Below are positions 22,557 through 30,399 of a stretch of DNA of 64,000 nucleotides, piece by piece (the first letter of the stretch is position 1; each line of letters begins with the position of its first letter). A program made the position numbers and the translations under genes. The DNA is from Streptomyces sp. LX-29 (GTDB lineage: Bacteria > Actinomycetota > Actinomycetes > Streptomycetales > Streptomycetaceae), in assembly GCF_029541745.1 (NCBI RefSeq), contig NZ_CP089746.1:248001-312000 (forward strand). Reading direction: 5' to 3'. Below the pieces are notes generated by a model. The model was not told the DNA's origin. It worked only from the letters and a program-made list of their open reading frames with translations, and did not search any database.

Positions 22557-24212
22557 ATGCCGGACGCCGTGGTGATAGGAGCCGGCCCCAACGGGCTGGT
22601 GGCGGCCAACGTGTTGGCGGATGCCGGCTGGAGCGTGGAGGTGCTGGAGGCCCAGCCGGAACCGGGTGGGGCGGTGCGCAGCGACCGTGGCGTCCACCCC
22701 GACTACGTCAGCGACGTCTTCAGCTCCTTCTACCCGCTCGCCGCGGCCTCGCCCGTCCTCGCCGCGCTCGATCTGGAGGCGGAGGGCCTGCGGTGGAGTC
22801 ACGCGCCGCGCGTGCTCGCCCACCCGCTGCCGGACGGCCGCTGTGCGGTGTTGGAGCACGACGTGCGGGACACCGCGGCCGGCCTGGACGGCTTCGCCGT
22901 CGGGGACGGCGAAGCCTGGGAGCGGCTGTGCGCGGTGTGGGACCGGGTGGGCGAGGACCTCATGGGTGCGCTCTTCACCCCGTTCCCCCCGGTGCGGGCG
23001 GCGGCCGGGCTGGCCGTGAGGCTCCGGGCGGCGGGTGGACTGCGGCTGGCTCGGATGCTGACGCTGCCGGTACGGCGCCTCGGTGAGGAGGAGTTCGCCG
23101 GCGTCGCCGGGCGGCTGCTGCTGGCCGGCAACGCCCTGCACTCCGACCTCGCCCCGGAGGCGGCGGGCAGCGGCGGCTTCGGCTGGCTGATGGCCATGCT
23201 CGGCCAGCGCGGCGGCTTCCCCGTCCCGCTGGGCGGCGCGCAGGAGCTCACGGCGGCGCTGGTGCGGCGCCTGGAGCGACGCGGCGGCGTGCTGCGCTGC
23301 GGGCAGCCGGTGACCGAGGTCGTGGTGCGCTCCGGTCGTGCCGTGGCGGTGCGGACGGCGGACGGCGAGACCGTCCCGGCGCGCCGGGCGGTGCTGGCGG
23401 CGGTGTCGGCTCCCACGCTGTACGGCCGGCTCGTCGCGGCCGGCCACCTGCCGGGACAGGTGCTGCGGGATCTGCGCAGGTTCCACTGGGACTTCGCCAC
23501 CTTCAAAGTCGACTGGGCGCTGTCCGGCCCGGTCCCCTGGACCGCCCCGGAGGCGAGGGACGCCGGTACCGTCCACCTCTCCGACGGGGTCGACGGCCTC
23601 ACCCGGTTCGCCGCGCAGCTCGCCATGGGGCAGGTGCCCGAGGAACCCTTCGCGGTGTTCGGCCAGATGACCACCGCGGACGCCTCGCGCTCTCCGCGGG
23701 GCACGGAGTCCGCCTGGGCCTACACCCACCTTCCGCAGCGGATCAGCGGCGACGCCGGCGAGGGCGGCATCACCGGGGAGTGGGAACTGCCGGAACAGGG
23801 GCGCCTGATGGCCGAACGGCTGGAGGACCAGGTGGAGCGGTACGCGCCCGGCTTCCGCTCACTGGTCCGAGCCCGCCGGGTGCTCGCCCCGTACACGTTG
23901 GAGGCGATGGACGCCAATCTGCACGGTGGAGCCATCAACGGCGGCACCTCCGCGCTCCACCAACAGCTCGTCTTCCGCCCCATCCCCGGCGCCGGGCGCC
24001 CCGAGACCCCGGTCAAGGCCCTCTACCTGGCCTCGGCCGGCGCCCACCCCGGCGGGGGCGTCCACGGCGCCCCGGGCGCCAACGCCGCCCGCGCCGCCCT
24101 GCGTCGGCGTCCCCACCCTCTCCCCCTCAGCCGCGTCCAGCGCGTGCTGACGGCCCGCGGCGCCATCGAGGGACGAAGCCGCCCGAGGTCCGGTGCGGGC
24201 GGTCGGGCATGA
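22557..24212 (+). CDS. Phytoene-desaturase-like FAD oxidoreductase
   Basis: The 551-residue flavoprotein starts with AVVIGAGPNGLVAANVLADAG (FAD Rossmann) and has the family's C-terminal LASAGAHPGGGVHGAPGANAA FAD-contact motif. This is the NAD(P)/FAD-dependent, phytoene-dehydrogenase-related group (CrtI/COG1233), and its members desaturate, isomerise or reduce isoprenoids and other lipids. No carotenoid gene is nearby, so the substrate is open. GACGGGAGTG lies before the ATG. The C-terminal 30 residues are Arg-rich. The next gene starts inside its stop (ATGA). Confidence 0.88.
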   Translation: MPDAVVIGAGPNGLVAANVLADAGWSVEVLEAQPEPGGAVRSDRGVHPDYVSDVFSSFYPLAAASPVLAALDLEAEGLRWSHAPRVLAHPLPDGRCAVLEHDVRDTAAGLDGFAVGDGEAWERLCAVWDRVGEDLMGALFTPFPPVRAAAGLAVRLRAAGGLRLARMLTLPVRRLGEEEFAGVAGRLLLAGNALHSDLAPEAAGSGGFGWLMAMLGQRGGFPVPLGGAQELTAALVRRLERRGGVLRCGQPVTEVVVRSGRAVAVRTADGETVPARRAVLAAVSAPTLYGRLVAAGHLPGQVLRDLRRFHWDFATFKVDWALSGPVPWTAPEARDAGTVHLSDGVDGLTRFAAQLAMGQVPEEPFAVFGQMTTADASRSPRGTESAWAYTHLPQRISGDAGEGGITGEWELPEQGRLMAERLEDQVERYAPGFRSLVRARRVLAPYTLEAMDANLHGGAINGGTSALHQQLVFRPIPGAGRPETPVKALYLASAGAHPGGGVHGAPGANAARAALRRRPHPLPLSRVQRVLTARGAIEGRSRPRSGAGGRA

Positions 24213-25090
24213 GGTCGGATCCCGTCCTCGGAGGTCGGGTCGCCGTCGTGACGGGCGCCGCCCGCGGAGTGGGAGAGGCCGTGGCGCGGACGCTTGCCGG
24301 GCGGGGGATGAGACTGGCGCTGCTGGGGCACGAGGAGGCCGAGTTGGAACGGGTCGCCGCCGGTCTGCCCGATGCCGTCGCGTGGCCCGTCGACGTCACC
24401 GCCGATCGCGCGATGGCCGACGTCGCCGACCGGGTGCGGGAGCGCTTCGGTCCCGTGTCCGTGGTGGTCGCGAACGCCGGGGTGGCGGCGGGCGGACCCT
24501 TCCTGCGGTGCGACCCGGCGATCTGGTCGCGGGTGGTGGAGGTGAACCTCGTGGGCAGCGCGGTGACCGCCCGCGTCTTCCTCCCGTCGCTGCTGGCCAC
24601 CCGCGGCTACTACCTCCAGGTCGCCTCCCTGGCGGCCTTCGCGCCCGCGCCGATGATGACGGCGTACGGAGCCTCCAAGGCGGGTGTCGAGGCGTTCGCC
24701 CACGCTCTGAGGGCCGAACTCGCGCCCACCGGGGTCGGGGTCGGGGTGGCGTACTTCGGCTGGACGGACACGCAGATGATCGCGGCGGCCGATCGGGAGC
24801 CCGCCCTGAGGCTGCTGCACGACCGCATGCCCTGGCCGGCCGGCCGGACCTATCCGGTCCAGCGGGTGGCGGACCGCCTGGTACGCGGCATCGAACGCCG
24901 CGCGCCCGCCGTGTACGCCCAGCCGTGGCTGCGCGGCCTGCACCTGGTGCGGCCGGCCCTGCCCGCCATCGTGGCCCACGGCGCCCGGCGCGAACTGCGC
25001 CGCTGGGCCCCGGACGACGACGACCTCACGGCCACCGGTCTGCTGGGAAGGGGAGGAAGGGCCGACGAGGCGGCCCGCCGCGAGGCGTGA
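24209..25090 (+). CDS. Short-chain dehydrogenase/reductase
   Basis: The 293-residue SDR has TGAARGVGEA for cofactor binding (about residues 15-24), NAGVA, SLAAF and the catalytic YGASK (Tyr152, Lys156). The C-terminal extension of about 70 residues with RRAPAVYAQPWLRGLHLVRP resembles membrane-associated SDRs that act on lipids. It is translationally coupled to the FAD oxidoreductase by ATGA. Together with the SRPBCC protein it suggests oxidation followed by carbonyl reduction of a hydrophobic compound. The substrate is not predictable. Confidence 0.88.
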   Translation: MRSDPVLGGRVAVVTGAARGVGEAVARTLAGRGMRLALLGHEEAELERVAAGLPDAVAWPVDVTADRAMADVADRVRERFGPVSVVVANAGVAAGGPFLRCDPAIWSRVVEVNLVGSAVTARVFLPSLLATRGYYLQVASLAAFAPAPMMTAYGASKAGVEAFAHALRAELAPTGVGVGVAYFGWTDTQMIAAADREPALRLLHDRMPWPAGRTYPVQRVADRLVRGIERRAPAVYAQPWLRGLHLVRPALPAIVAHGARRELRRWAPDDDDLTATGLLGRGGRADEAARREA

Positions 25091-25172
25091 CCGGCCGTGG
25101 CCGTAGCGCGTGCGTGGCTCGCGCCCGCGGCCGTGTCCTACACGCTCGTCAGGAGCTGGGGTGACAGGTTCT

Positions 25173-25517
25173 TCACCATGGTGTGGGTCCAGCGCGTCTG
25201 CCGCAGCGTCCGCACACGGTGGTGGGGAAGGGGTGGTCCTGCAGCAGCACCGGCCCGCGAGGCCCGGCTTTGAGGGAGTGGTCCGTGTCGTACAGCCGGG
25301 CGCCCTGGGCCGAGGTCAGGTAGGGGCCTTCCTGGGCCACCTTCGCCTGGTCCACACCGGTGGGCTGCCCGGTGGGGCTGACCGTGTCCGGCCCGTGCTG
25401 GTCGGGCTTGGGTGGCAGCGGCCCGCGGGCCCGGGTCGGTTCGTCCACCGACGGCGGCTCGGGGGCCGGGCGGCCCGGGAGGTCGCCGGACGTGGGGTGG
25501 GAGCGGGCCTTGTCCAT
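25173..25517 (-). pseudogene. Truncated catalase (N-terminal fragment only)
   Basis: A GGAGG-led ATG at 25517 starts 114 residues. Residues about 75-95 (TSAQGARLYDTDHSLKAGPR, then GPVLLQDH) match the start of the catalase fold, where catalases continue into a haem-pocket segment ending in HFDHERIPERVVHARG. Here the next residues are PFPTTVCGRCGRRAGPTPW and a stop, unrelated to catalase. At least 380 residues of a normal monofunctional catalase are missing, including catalytic His, Asn and the haem Tyr. The ribosome site and N-terminus are intact, so it may still be translated, but activity is impossible. The break is abrupt, like a deletion or recombination joint. Confidence 0.72.
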
Positions 25518-25854
25518 CGTTCCTCCGTCACTCCTGGGTCGGCGACGCCACAGCCTTGACCGGCCGAGCACGGCTCGAAACGGGGCCGCCGGCGGCGTCC
25601 GCCCATCGGACGATCCCCTCGGGCGAACGGCGGGTGGTGGCGCCGGGTATCACCGCCGCGCCTACCCGCTGACTCGGTGTCCACTCTGTGGCGTAGCGGA
25701 GAGCGCGAACCGGTGGCGCCGCGGAGACCGGCAGCCTGCGGGGTCGCGGAGACCGCGAACCTGTGGCGTCCGCGTCCGTCGGGCGCGGGTTCACCGCGGG
25801 GATCGGTCGTCGACGGCCGTCATCGCGCGAGAAGGGTTGCCGATCGGGGGTGTC
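25518..25854. other. Non-coding stretch between catalase remnant and decarboxylase gene
   Basis: No credible gene is present. It contains the short tandem repeat array at 25696-25770 and the promoter of the catalase remnant. The decarboxylase gene ends at its right border. Confidence 0.6.
25696..25770. repeat. 25-bp tandem repeat, three copies
   Basis: GCGGAGA begins each unit at 25696, 25721 and 25746, exactly 25 bases apart. Units 1 and 3 agree at most positions (GCGGAGA-CGCGAACC-GTGGCG); unit 2 is more diverged. It is non-coding and could be a remnant of slippage. Confidence 0.7.
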
Positions 25855-27321
25855 TCAGGATTCGGAGACCACCTTGACGGAGGCCAGTTCGGGATCCGCG
25901 GCGTCGGGGACGACCATGCCCGCCTCCACGCCCGAGCGCAGGTACCGCAGGACGGCCGTGTCGAGGCGTTCACCCGGAAGCGCCGCGGGAATGCCGGGCG
26001 GGTAGGGGGTCAGCATCTCGGCCGCGACGCGGCCGGCCGCGTCGGCCACCGGGATCTGCTCGGTGGGCCCGAAGAAGGCGTCGCGTGGCAGGGCGACCTG
26101 CTCCAGACGCAACTGCGGCGGATCCGGTACCTCCACCGTCGCCCCGGTGCGCAGCCGTGGCGCGTTGCGGGCGAGGTCTCGCAGGGCGCTGAGCAGGGTG
26201 TCGGCGGTCTCTGGGGAGTCGGCGTGGGTGAGCTGGGCGCTGATCCGGCGGTGATCGCAGACGTGCAGGTTCACCTGGTGCCGTTCGCGGAGCCAGTCGG
26301 CGGCGCGGTATCCGGTGACTCCCAGGGCGGAGATGTCGATGATGACCTGGAGCGGGTCCAGGTCGGCGGCGCGACCGGGGGCGCAGAACTCGTCGCGGCC
26401 GTGCACATGCATCCCGTCGATCTCCTCGACGCGGTCGCGCACGGTGCCGGCCAGGTCGAGGGCCGCGTCGTAGAGCCGCCGGCCGTCTTCGGCCATCTGC
26501 CGACGCCAGCCGTCGAGAGCGGCGTAGACGAGCACGGACGGGCTGGTGGTGCCGAGGAGGTCGGCGCAGGCCGCGAGCATGGGCACGGTGATCCGGTCCC
26601 CCTGGAGGTGGAAGACGGAGCTTTGCTCGAGCCCGGAACCCATCTTGTGCACGGAGGTGACGCAGACGTCCGCTCCGGCGTCCATGGCCCAGGTCGGAAG
26701 GTCGGGGTGGAACGGCAGATGAGCGCCCCACGCCTCGTCGACGATCAAAGGCCGGTCCCGACGATGGCAGAGCTCGGCGAGCGCGACCAGGTCGGCGCAG
26801 GTGCCGTAGGGGGTGGGGCTGGTGACCAGCGCTCCCCTGGCGTCGGGATGCTCGGCGAAGGCCGCCTCGAAGGCGTCCGGAGACGGTGGGTGCGCCAGAT
26901 GCAGGTCCGGGTCCCAGGCGGGATCCACCCAGATGGGACGCACCCCCGAGAGGATCAGGCCCGAGACGACGGACTTGTGCGCGTCACGGCCGAGGAGAAG
27001 CTTCTCGTGCGGCCCGGCGACCGCGAGCATGGCCGCCTTGACGGACAGTGAGCTTCCACAGGTCGAGAAGAAGGTGTGCTCGGCGCCGCCGGCGTCAGCC
27101 ATCAGCTCCTGTGCCCTCTCCAGCACATGGTGCGAGGAGGTGCGGTCGTCCAGACCGCTGGTCGCCAGTACGTCACTGGTGTACACCGCGTCGCCGAGGA
27201 CGGCACGCGCACGGGGATCGGCGCCGCGCCCCTGCTTGTGACCGGGTGGGGTGAACGGGGTCTGACCGGAGCGGGCGTAGGCGACGAGAGCCTCCAGCAC
27301 CGGTGCGTGAGACTGGTCCAT
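25855..27321 (-). CDS. Orn/Lys/Arg decarboxylase-family PLP enzyme
   Basis: The 488-residue protein is a fold-type I PLP enzyme of the ornithine/lysine/arginine decarboxylase group. TPPGHKQGRGADPR marks the start of the catalytic domain, LIVDEAWGAHLPF holds the PLP-binding Asp, and SVHKMGSGLEQ holds the Schiff-base Lys. It lacks the N-terminal response-regulator-like wing domain of the large enterobacterial enzymes and so resembles the shorter Gram-positive type. The ATG at 27321 is preferred over an upstream frame extension; GGAG lies ten bases upstream. It may make a polyamine such as cadaverine or putrescine, possibly for acid or oxidative stress. Substrate choice is not clear. Confidence 0.87.
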   Translation of the reverse strand: MDQSHAPVLEALVAYARSGQTPFTPPGHKQGRGADPRARAVLGDAVYTSDVLATSGLDDRTSSHHVLERAQELMADAGGAEHTFFSTCGSSLSVKAAMLAVAGPHEKLLLGRDAHKSVVSGLILSGVRPIWVDPAWDPDLHLAHPPSPDAFEAAFAEHPDARGALVTSPTPYGTCADLVALAELCHRRDRPLIVDEAWGAHLPFHPDLPTWAMDAGADVCVTSVHKMGSGLEQSSVFHLQGDRITVPMLAACADLLGTTSPSVLVYAALDGWRRQMAEDGRRLYDAALDLAGTVRDRVEEIDGMHVHGRDEFCAPGRAADLDPLQVIIDISALGVTGYRAADWLRERHQVNLHVCDHRRISAQLTHADSPETADTLLSALRDLARNAPRLRTGATVEVPDPPQLRLEQVALPRDAFFGPTEQIPVADAAGRVAAEMLTPYPPGIPAALPGERLDTAVLRYLRSGVEAGMVVPDAADPELASVKVVSES

Positions 27322-27725
27322 GGAGGATCGGCTCCCCGGTGAGACGGCCGAGGAAACCCAAGCGTGGCCCACAAGGGTAAGGGCCCGTCACCGACCGGGC
27401 GGGTTGCCCGCCGCTCTGGCGGCGGGTGTCTCGGTCCGTCCGAGCCCGGCGGGGTGGGGGCCTCGGGCAGGGCACGGGACGATCTGAAGCGGGCCATCGG
27501 CATGGACGAGGAGCGCTGACAGCCGAGGGCAGGTCTGACAGCCGAGGGCCGGGATCCGCACACACTTTTGTCGAGGCGAAGCCGCAGTCTCCCCCGGGCA
27601 GTCCGTGTACTCCGTTCGCCTCGCACTCCGCACCCCTCGCAGGGAACGCCACATCGAAGGACCTGTGTTCGATCGGCCGTCAGTGCGACCTGGTTCTCCG
27701 GTGGGGCCTGCCGGGCTCTTGCCGA
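27322..27725. repeat. Non-coding stretch with a duplicated 15-mer
   Basis: No credible gene. CTGACAGCCGAGGGC occurs twice, at 27516-27530 and 27535-27549 (19-base period). The right part is the 3' flank of an acetyltransferase gene. Confidence 0.55.
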
Positions 27726-28307
27726 TCACTCGGCGCGCCGCGGTCGCGGGACGCCGACAGCGCCGATGCCTCCCGAGTCCCCGCCCTCGCCCGCCTGCCG
27801 GAGCTCCTTCTCCATCAGCGTGAACGACTTGGGCGCCCCGCCTGGCTGCGGCTTGCCTTCCTTGTGACCCACGACGCGGTAACCGGCTTGCCGGTAATAG
27901 GTGTTGAGGCGCTCGTTGCCGGCCAGGCAGTCCAACCGCACCCGTGTCCGGCCCGCCGCGGCGACTCGACGTTCCGCGGCGCCCAGCAGCAGTCGCCCCG
28001 TCCCGGGCGCGGCGGTGCTCCGGTCGACCATGAGCCGGTGCACATACCCGGCGACGGGCGGTTGCGGACCCCAGGCGGCCTCGTCCTCCCACCACAGTTC
28101 CCAAGCGCCGGTGACGCGCCCGTCGGCCTCCGCCAGCCAGACCTCGCCTCGCCCCATGACCTTCCGGAAGTAGTCCTCGCCCAACTCTCCAGGCTGCCAC
28201 TGCCCGGTGACGCCGCAGGCCAGCATCCAACGGGCCGCGTCATCGCGAAGGCGGACGAGGGTGGCCAGATCGGACTCGGTGGCCGGACGGACGCGTAGAT
28301 CGTTCAC
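27726..28307 (-). CDS. GNAT-family N-acetyltransferase
   Basis: The 193-residue protein has the GNAT order: LRVRPATESDLATLVRLRDDAA at the start, WLAEADGRVTGAWELWW, then VHRLMVDRSTAAPGTGRLLLGAAE where the acetyl-CoA pyrophosphate loop (Q/RxxGxG/A) lies, and LNTYYRQAGY, the typical C-terminal Tyr motif. The GTG at 28307 has GAGG nine bases upstream and starts right at the conserved domain; an upstream ATG at 28325 lacks such a site. The C-terminal 25 residues are Gly/Arg-rich. The substrate is unknown. Confidence 0.85.
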   Translation of the reverse strand: MNDLRVRPATESDLATLVRLRDDAARWMLACGVTGQWQPGELGEDYFRKVMGRGEVWLAEADGRVTGAWELWWEDEAAWGPQPPVAGYVHRLMVDRSTAAPGTGRLLLGAAERRVAAAGRTRVRLDCLAGNERLNTYYRQAGYRVVGHKEGKPQPGGAPKSFTLMEKELRQAGEGGDSGGIGAVGVPRPRRAE

Positions 28308-28538
28308 CCGGAGATCCTCACACATCCGTCCGACGAACGACGCGCCAGGGCCCCTCGTCAACGATCTGCCGCCGCGCCGGCAGGGGCCTCGGTACGCCCC
28401 CCTCATCGCGGTGTGACGCCGCCCGGGTGCGAGGCTCACGATCGGGGGTGAGCCGGGCCATCGCCCGCGACGTCTCACCGGCCGCCTCCTGTCGACCCCG
28501 CCGCTGTCGCGCCCCGCCGCCCTCGCCCGAAGGTCCGT

Positions 28539-29195
28539 CTATCCGCAGGTCTTGACCATCTTCATGTTGGTGACCGCGCTCAACTCGATCACCACAGGGG
28601 TGTGTCGGCCGGGGCTCTTCAGCCGGAGTTCGCCGCCGTCGGCCGAGCGCAGCGTTCCGCAGCTGGGGCCGCCCGGGTGGCTCACCTTCAGGTAGGTCGC
28701 CTCCTTCTTGCCGGAGTCGGCTGGCGCCCACCAGGTGACGACGATGCCCGCGAGCAGCAGCGACAGGGCCACCGCGACCAGGTACTGCGCGCGGCGCAGC
28801 CGCCTGGCGGCGGCTATCGCCAGGGCGACCTGGTAGGCCGCGACGGATCCGTAGCGCCGGTGCACGGCGTTCAGCGTGGTCGCTCGGGGGCGGGTGCCGG
28901 CCTGGGCGGACAAGGCCTGCCACAGGCCGACGAGGGCGGCGAGCAGACCGCCGCCGATGAGCAGGGTGAGCGCGGCTCGCCATCCGATCGTCAGGGCGCT
29001 GGTGGTGTCCCGTCCTTTGATCACCACCCCGGTGGTGACCAGGGTGATGAAGGCGGTGAGACCGTTGCGCCAGGTCTCGGCACTGCTCCGCACGGCGTCC
29101 AGGGACCCTGCCGACAGGGCGGCGAAGGCGTCTCGCTCGGCGATGTCGAAGGTCGAGGGCCCACTGGACGGCCTGCGTGGACGGTAACGGGTCAC
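28539..29195 (-). CDS. Membrane protein of unknown function paired with the zinc-ribbon gene
   Basis: The 218-residue protein has a soluble N-terminal part (about 1-50), membrane segments near AFITLVTTGVV, ALTLLIGGGLLAALVGLW and YLVAVALSLLLAGIVVTWW, and a C-terminal part of about 70 residues with a possible disulfide pair (SCGTLRS and KTCG). The orientation of the C-terminal domain is likely outside the cell. The GTG start overlaps the preceding gene's stop (GTGA), so the two are coupled. They are divergent from the TPR-CHAT gene with 56 bases between starts. I do not recognise a family. Confidence 0.78.
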   Translation of the reverse strand: MTRYRPRRPSSGPSTFDIAERDAFAALSAGSLDAVRSSAETWRNGLTAFITLVTTGVVIKGRDTTSALTIGWRAALTLLIGGGLLAALVGLWQALSAQAGTRPRATTLNAVHRRYGSVAAYQVALAIAAARRLRRAQYLVAVALSLLLAGIVVTWWAPADSGKKEATYLKVSHPGGPSCGTLRSADGGELRLKSPGRHTPVVIELSAVTNMKMVKTCG

Positions 29196-29593
29196 GGCGT
29201 CACCGAAGTCGAGGGCGGCGCTCCCTCGGCGACCAGCTCCACTCGGAAGGTGACGCCGCACCCCGTCGTGCCCTCCGGCGCGTCGAGGTGGGGAACACCG
29301 CAGCCGCAGGTGACGTCGACGATCACCACGGGGGGCTCCGGCACGGCGCTACCCCAGCCTCCTCCCCCGCGGGTTCCGGCGAAGTCGCCGACCGCTGTCG
29401 GGACCTGCACATCATGGAGCTGTCCCGCGCAGCGGGGGCAGCGGCCCCACACCTTGGTGGTCAGGACGCCGTCGACGACGTCCACCTGGGCGTGCAGCAG
29501 GTTCTGCTCCAGGAGGTCGTAGGCCCGGTCGGTCCAGGTGAACTCCGAGGTGGGTTCCCACGGTTCGGCGGTGTTGTGGTCCGGTGCGGCCAT
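29192..29593 (-). CDS. Zinc-ribbon-like protein of unknown function
   Basis: The 133-residue protein begins with an acidic stretch and a helix (YDLLEQNLLHAQVDVVDGVL). It then has cysteines in pairs, CPRC and CGCGVPH plus GCGV, which suit a zinc ribbon split by a Gly/Pro-rich loop. The end is acidic beta strands. It lies directly upstream of, and overlaps, the membrane-protein gene and is divergent from the TPR-CHAT gene, so these may be one unit. The ATG at 29593 follows AGGAGAG about eight bases upstream. No named family is recognised. Confidence 0.75.
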   Translation of the reverse strand: MAAPDHNTAEPWEPTSEFTWTDRAYDLLEQNLLHAQVDVVDGVLTTKVWGRCPRCAGQLHDVQVPTAVGDFAGTRGGGGWGSAVPEPPVVIVDVTCGCGVPHLDAPEGTTGCGVTFRVELVAEGAPPSTSVTP

Positions 29594-29649
29594 GGTCGCG
29601 GTCGCTCTCCTCTGCTGTGCGGGGGTCGGTCTGCCACTAGAGTGGCACG

Positions 29650-30351
29650 GTGCGCGACCGCCTCGTCACCGCTCTTCGTGATCGTGTGGCGCGATACGAC
29701 GAACAGGACGATCCGGCCGCCTTGTTCGAGGCCGCGGCCCTGGACGAGGCCGGCCGACTCCGCGAACTGATGCTGCGCGACGACGGATCGGGGCGGCAGG
29801 TCGTCTCTCTGGCCGCGCTGGACGCTCTCACCGCGTTCCACCGGGCCCGGCACCGCGCCAGGCCGGGCGAGAACGCCTACTCCGACTACGGCGTCACCTT
29901 ACGGCTCTCGATCTTCAGGGCGCGGCTGTTTCCCGACATCGTGCCCGATGGCTTCGCCGAGACCCTCGCCGCCGCCCGGAGGCTGGCCACCGAAGCCGAC
30001 GAGCGAGCGCGGCGGTCATGGGGGGAGTTCGAGCGAACCCGCGATCTCGGGCACATGGACCAAGCGGTGCACCTCCTCCGGTGCGCGGTGAACCTGGCGA
30101 CAGACGGGGATGACATACCCGGCCTGACGCTGGCTCGACTGTCCGCGGCCCTCATGCTCCGTTTCCAGGCCACCGGGCACCAGGACGACCTCGACGAGGC
30201 GATCGAGACGCGCGAGATCTCGATCGCCGCGACGGCCGAAGGACACCCCGAACTCGGCCGCAGATACGTCCAGTTGGCCGACGCGTTGAGAGCGCGGCAC
30301 GAGATCACCGGGGAGCGGCGGGATCTGGAGCGAGCGGTGGCGGCGGGGTGA
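29650..30351 (+). CDS. N-terminal part of a TPR-CHAT protein, cut by an in-frame TGA
   Basis: This 233-residue frame opens a 1189-codon reading frame that is broken at codon 234 by TGA (30349-30351). It contains TPR-like units of the form DLDEAIETRE...LADALRARHEITGE. The repeat DLERAVAAG-stop-RAVAATSAGSP continues in the same frame past the TGA, and the sibling repeat ELDRVIDLARQAVAACPESHP has Arg at that position, so the stop may be a single C-to-T change of CGA. There is a rare TTA codon at 84 (29899-29901), implying bldA dependence in Streptomyces. Start: GTG/ATG choice follows the frame at 29650; the divergent zinc-ribbon gene begins 56 bases away. Confidence 0.75.
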   Translation: MRDRLVTALRDRVARYDEQDDPAALFEAAALDEAGRLRELMLRDDGSGRQVVSLAALDALTAFHRARHRARPGENAYSDYGVTLRLSIFRARLFPDIVPDGFAETLAAARRLATEADERARRSWGEFERTRDLGHMDQAVHLLRCAVNLATDGDDIPGLTLARLSAALMLRFQATGHQDDLDEAIETREISIAATAEGHPELGRRYVQLADALRARHEITGERRDLERAVAAG

Positions 30352-30399
30352 CGCGCTGTCGCGGCGACCTCGGCCGGCTCTCCCGCTCGGCCGCGCCGG

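Noticed and set aside
30349..30390. Selenocysteine insertion at the TGA of the TPR-CHAT gene
   Set aside because: No clear stem-loop of bacterial SECIS type follows within 40 bases, and a selenocysteine in a helical repeat makes little sense. A nonsense change of an Arg codon is simpler.
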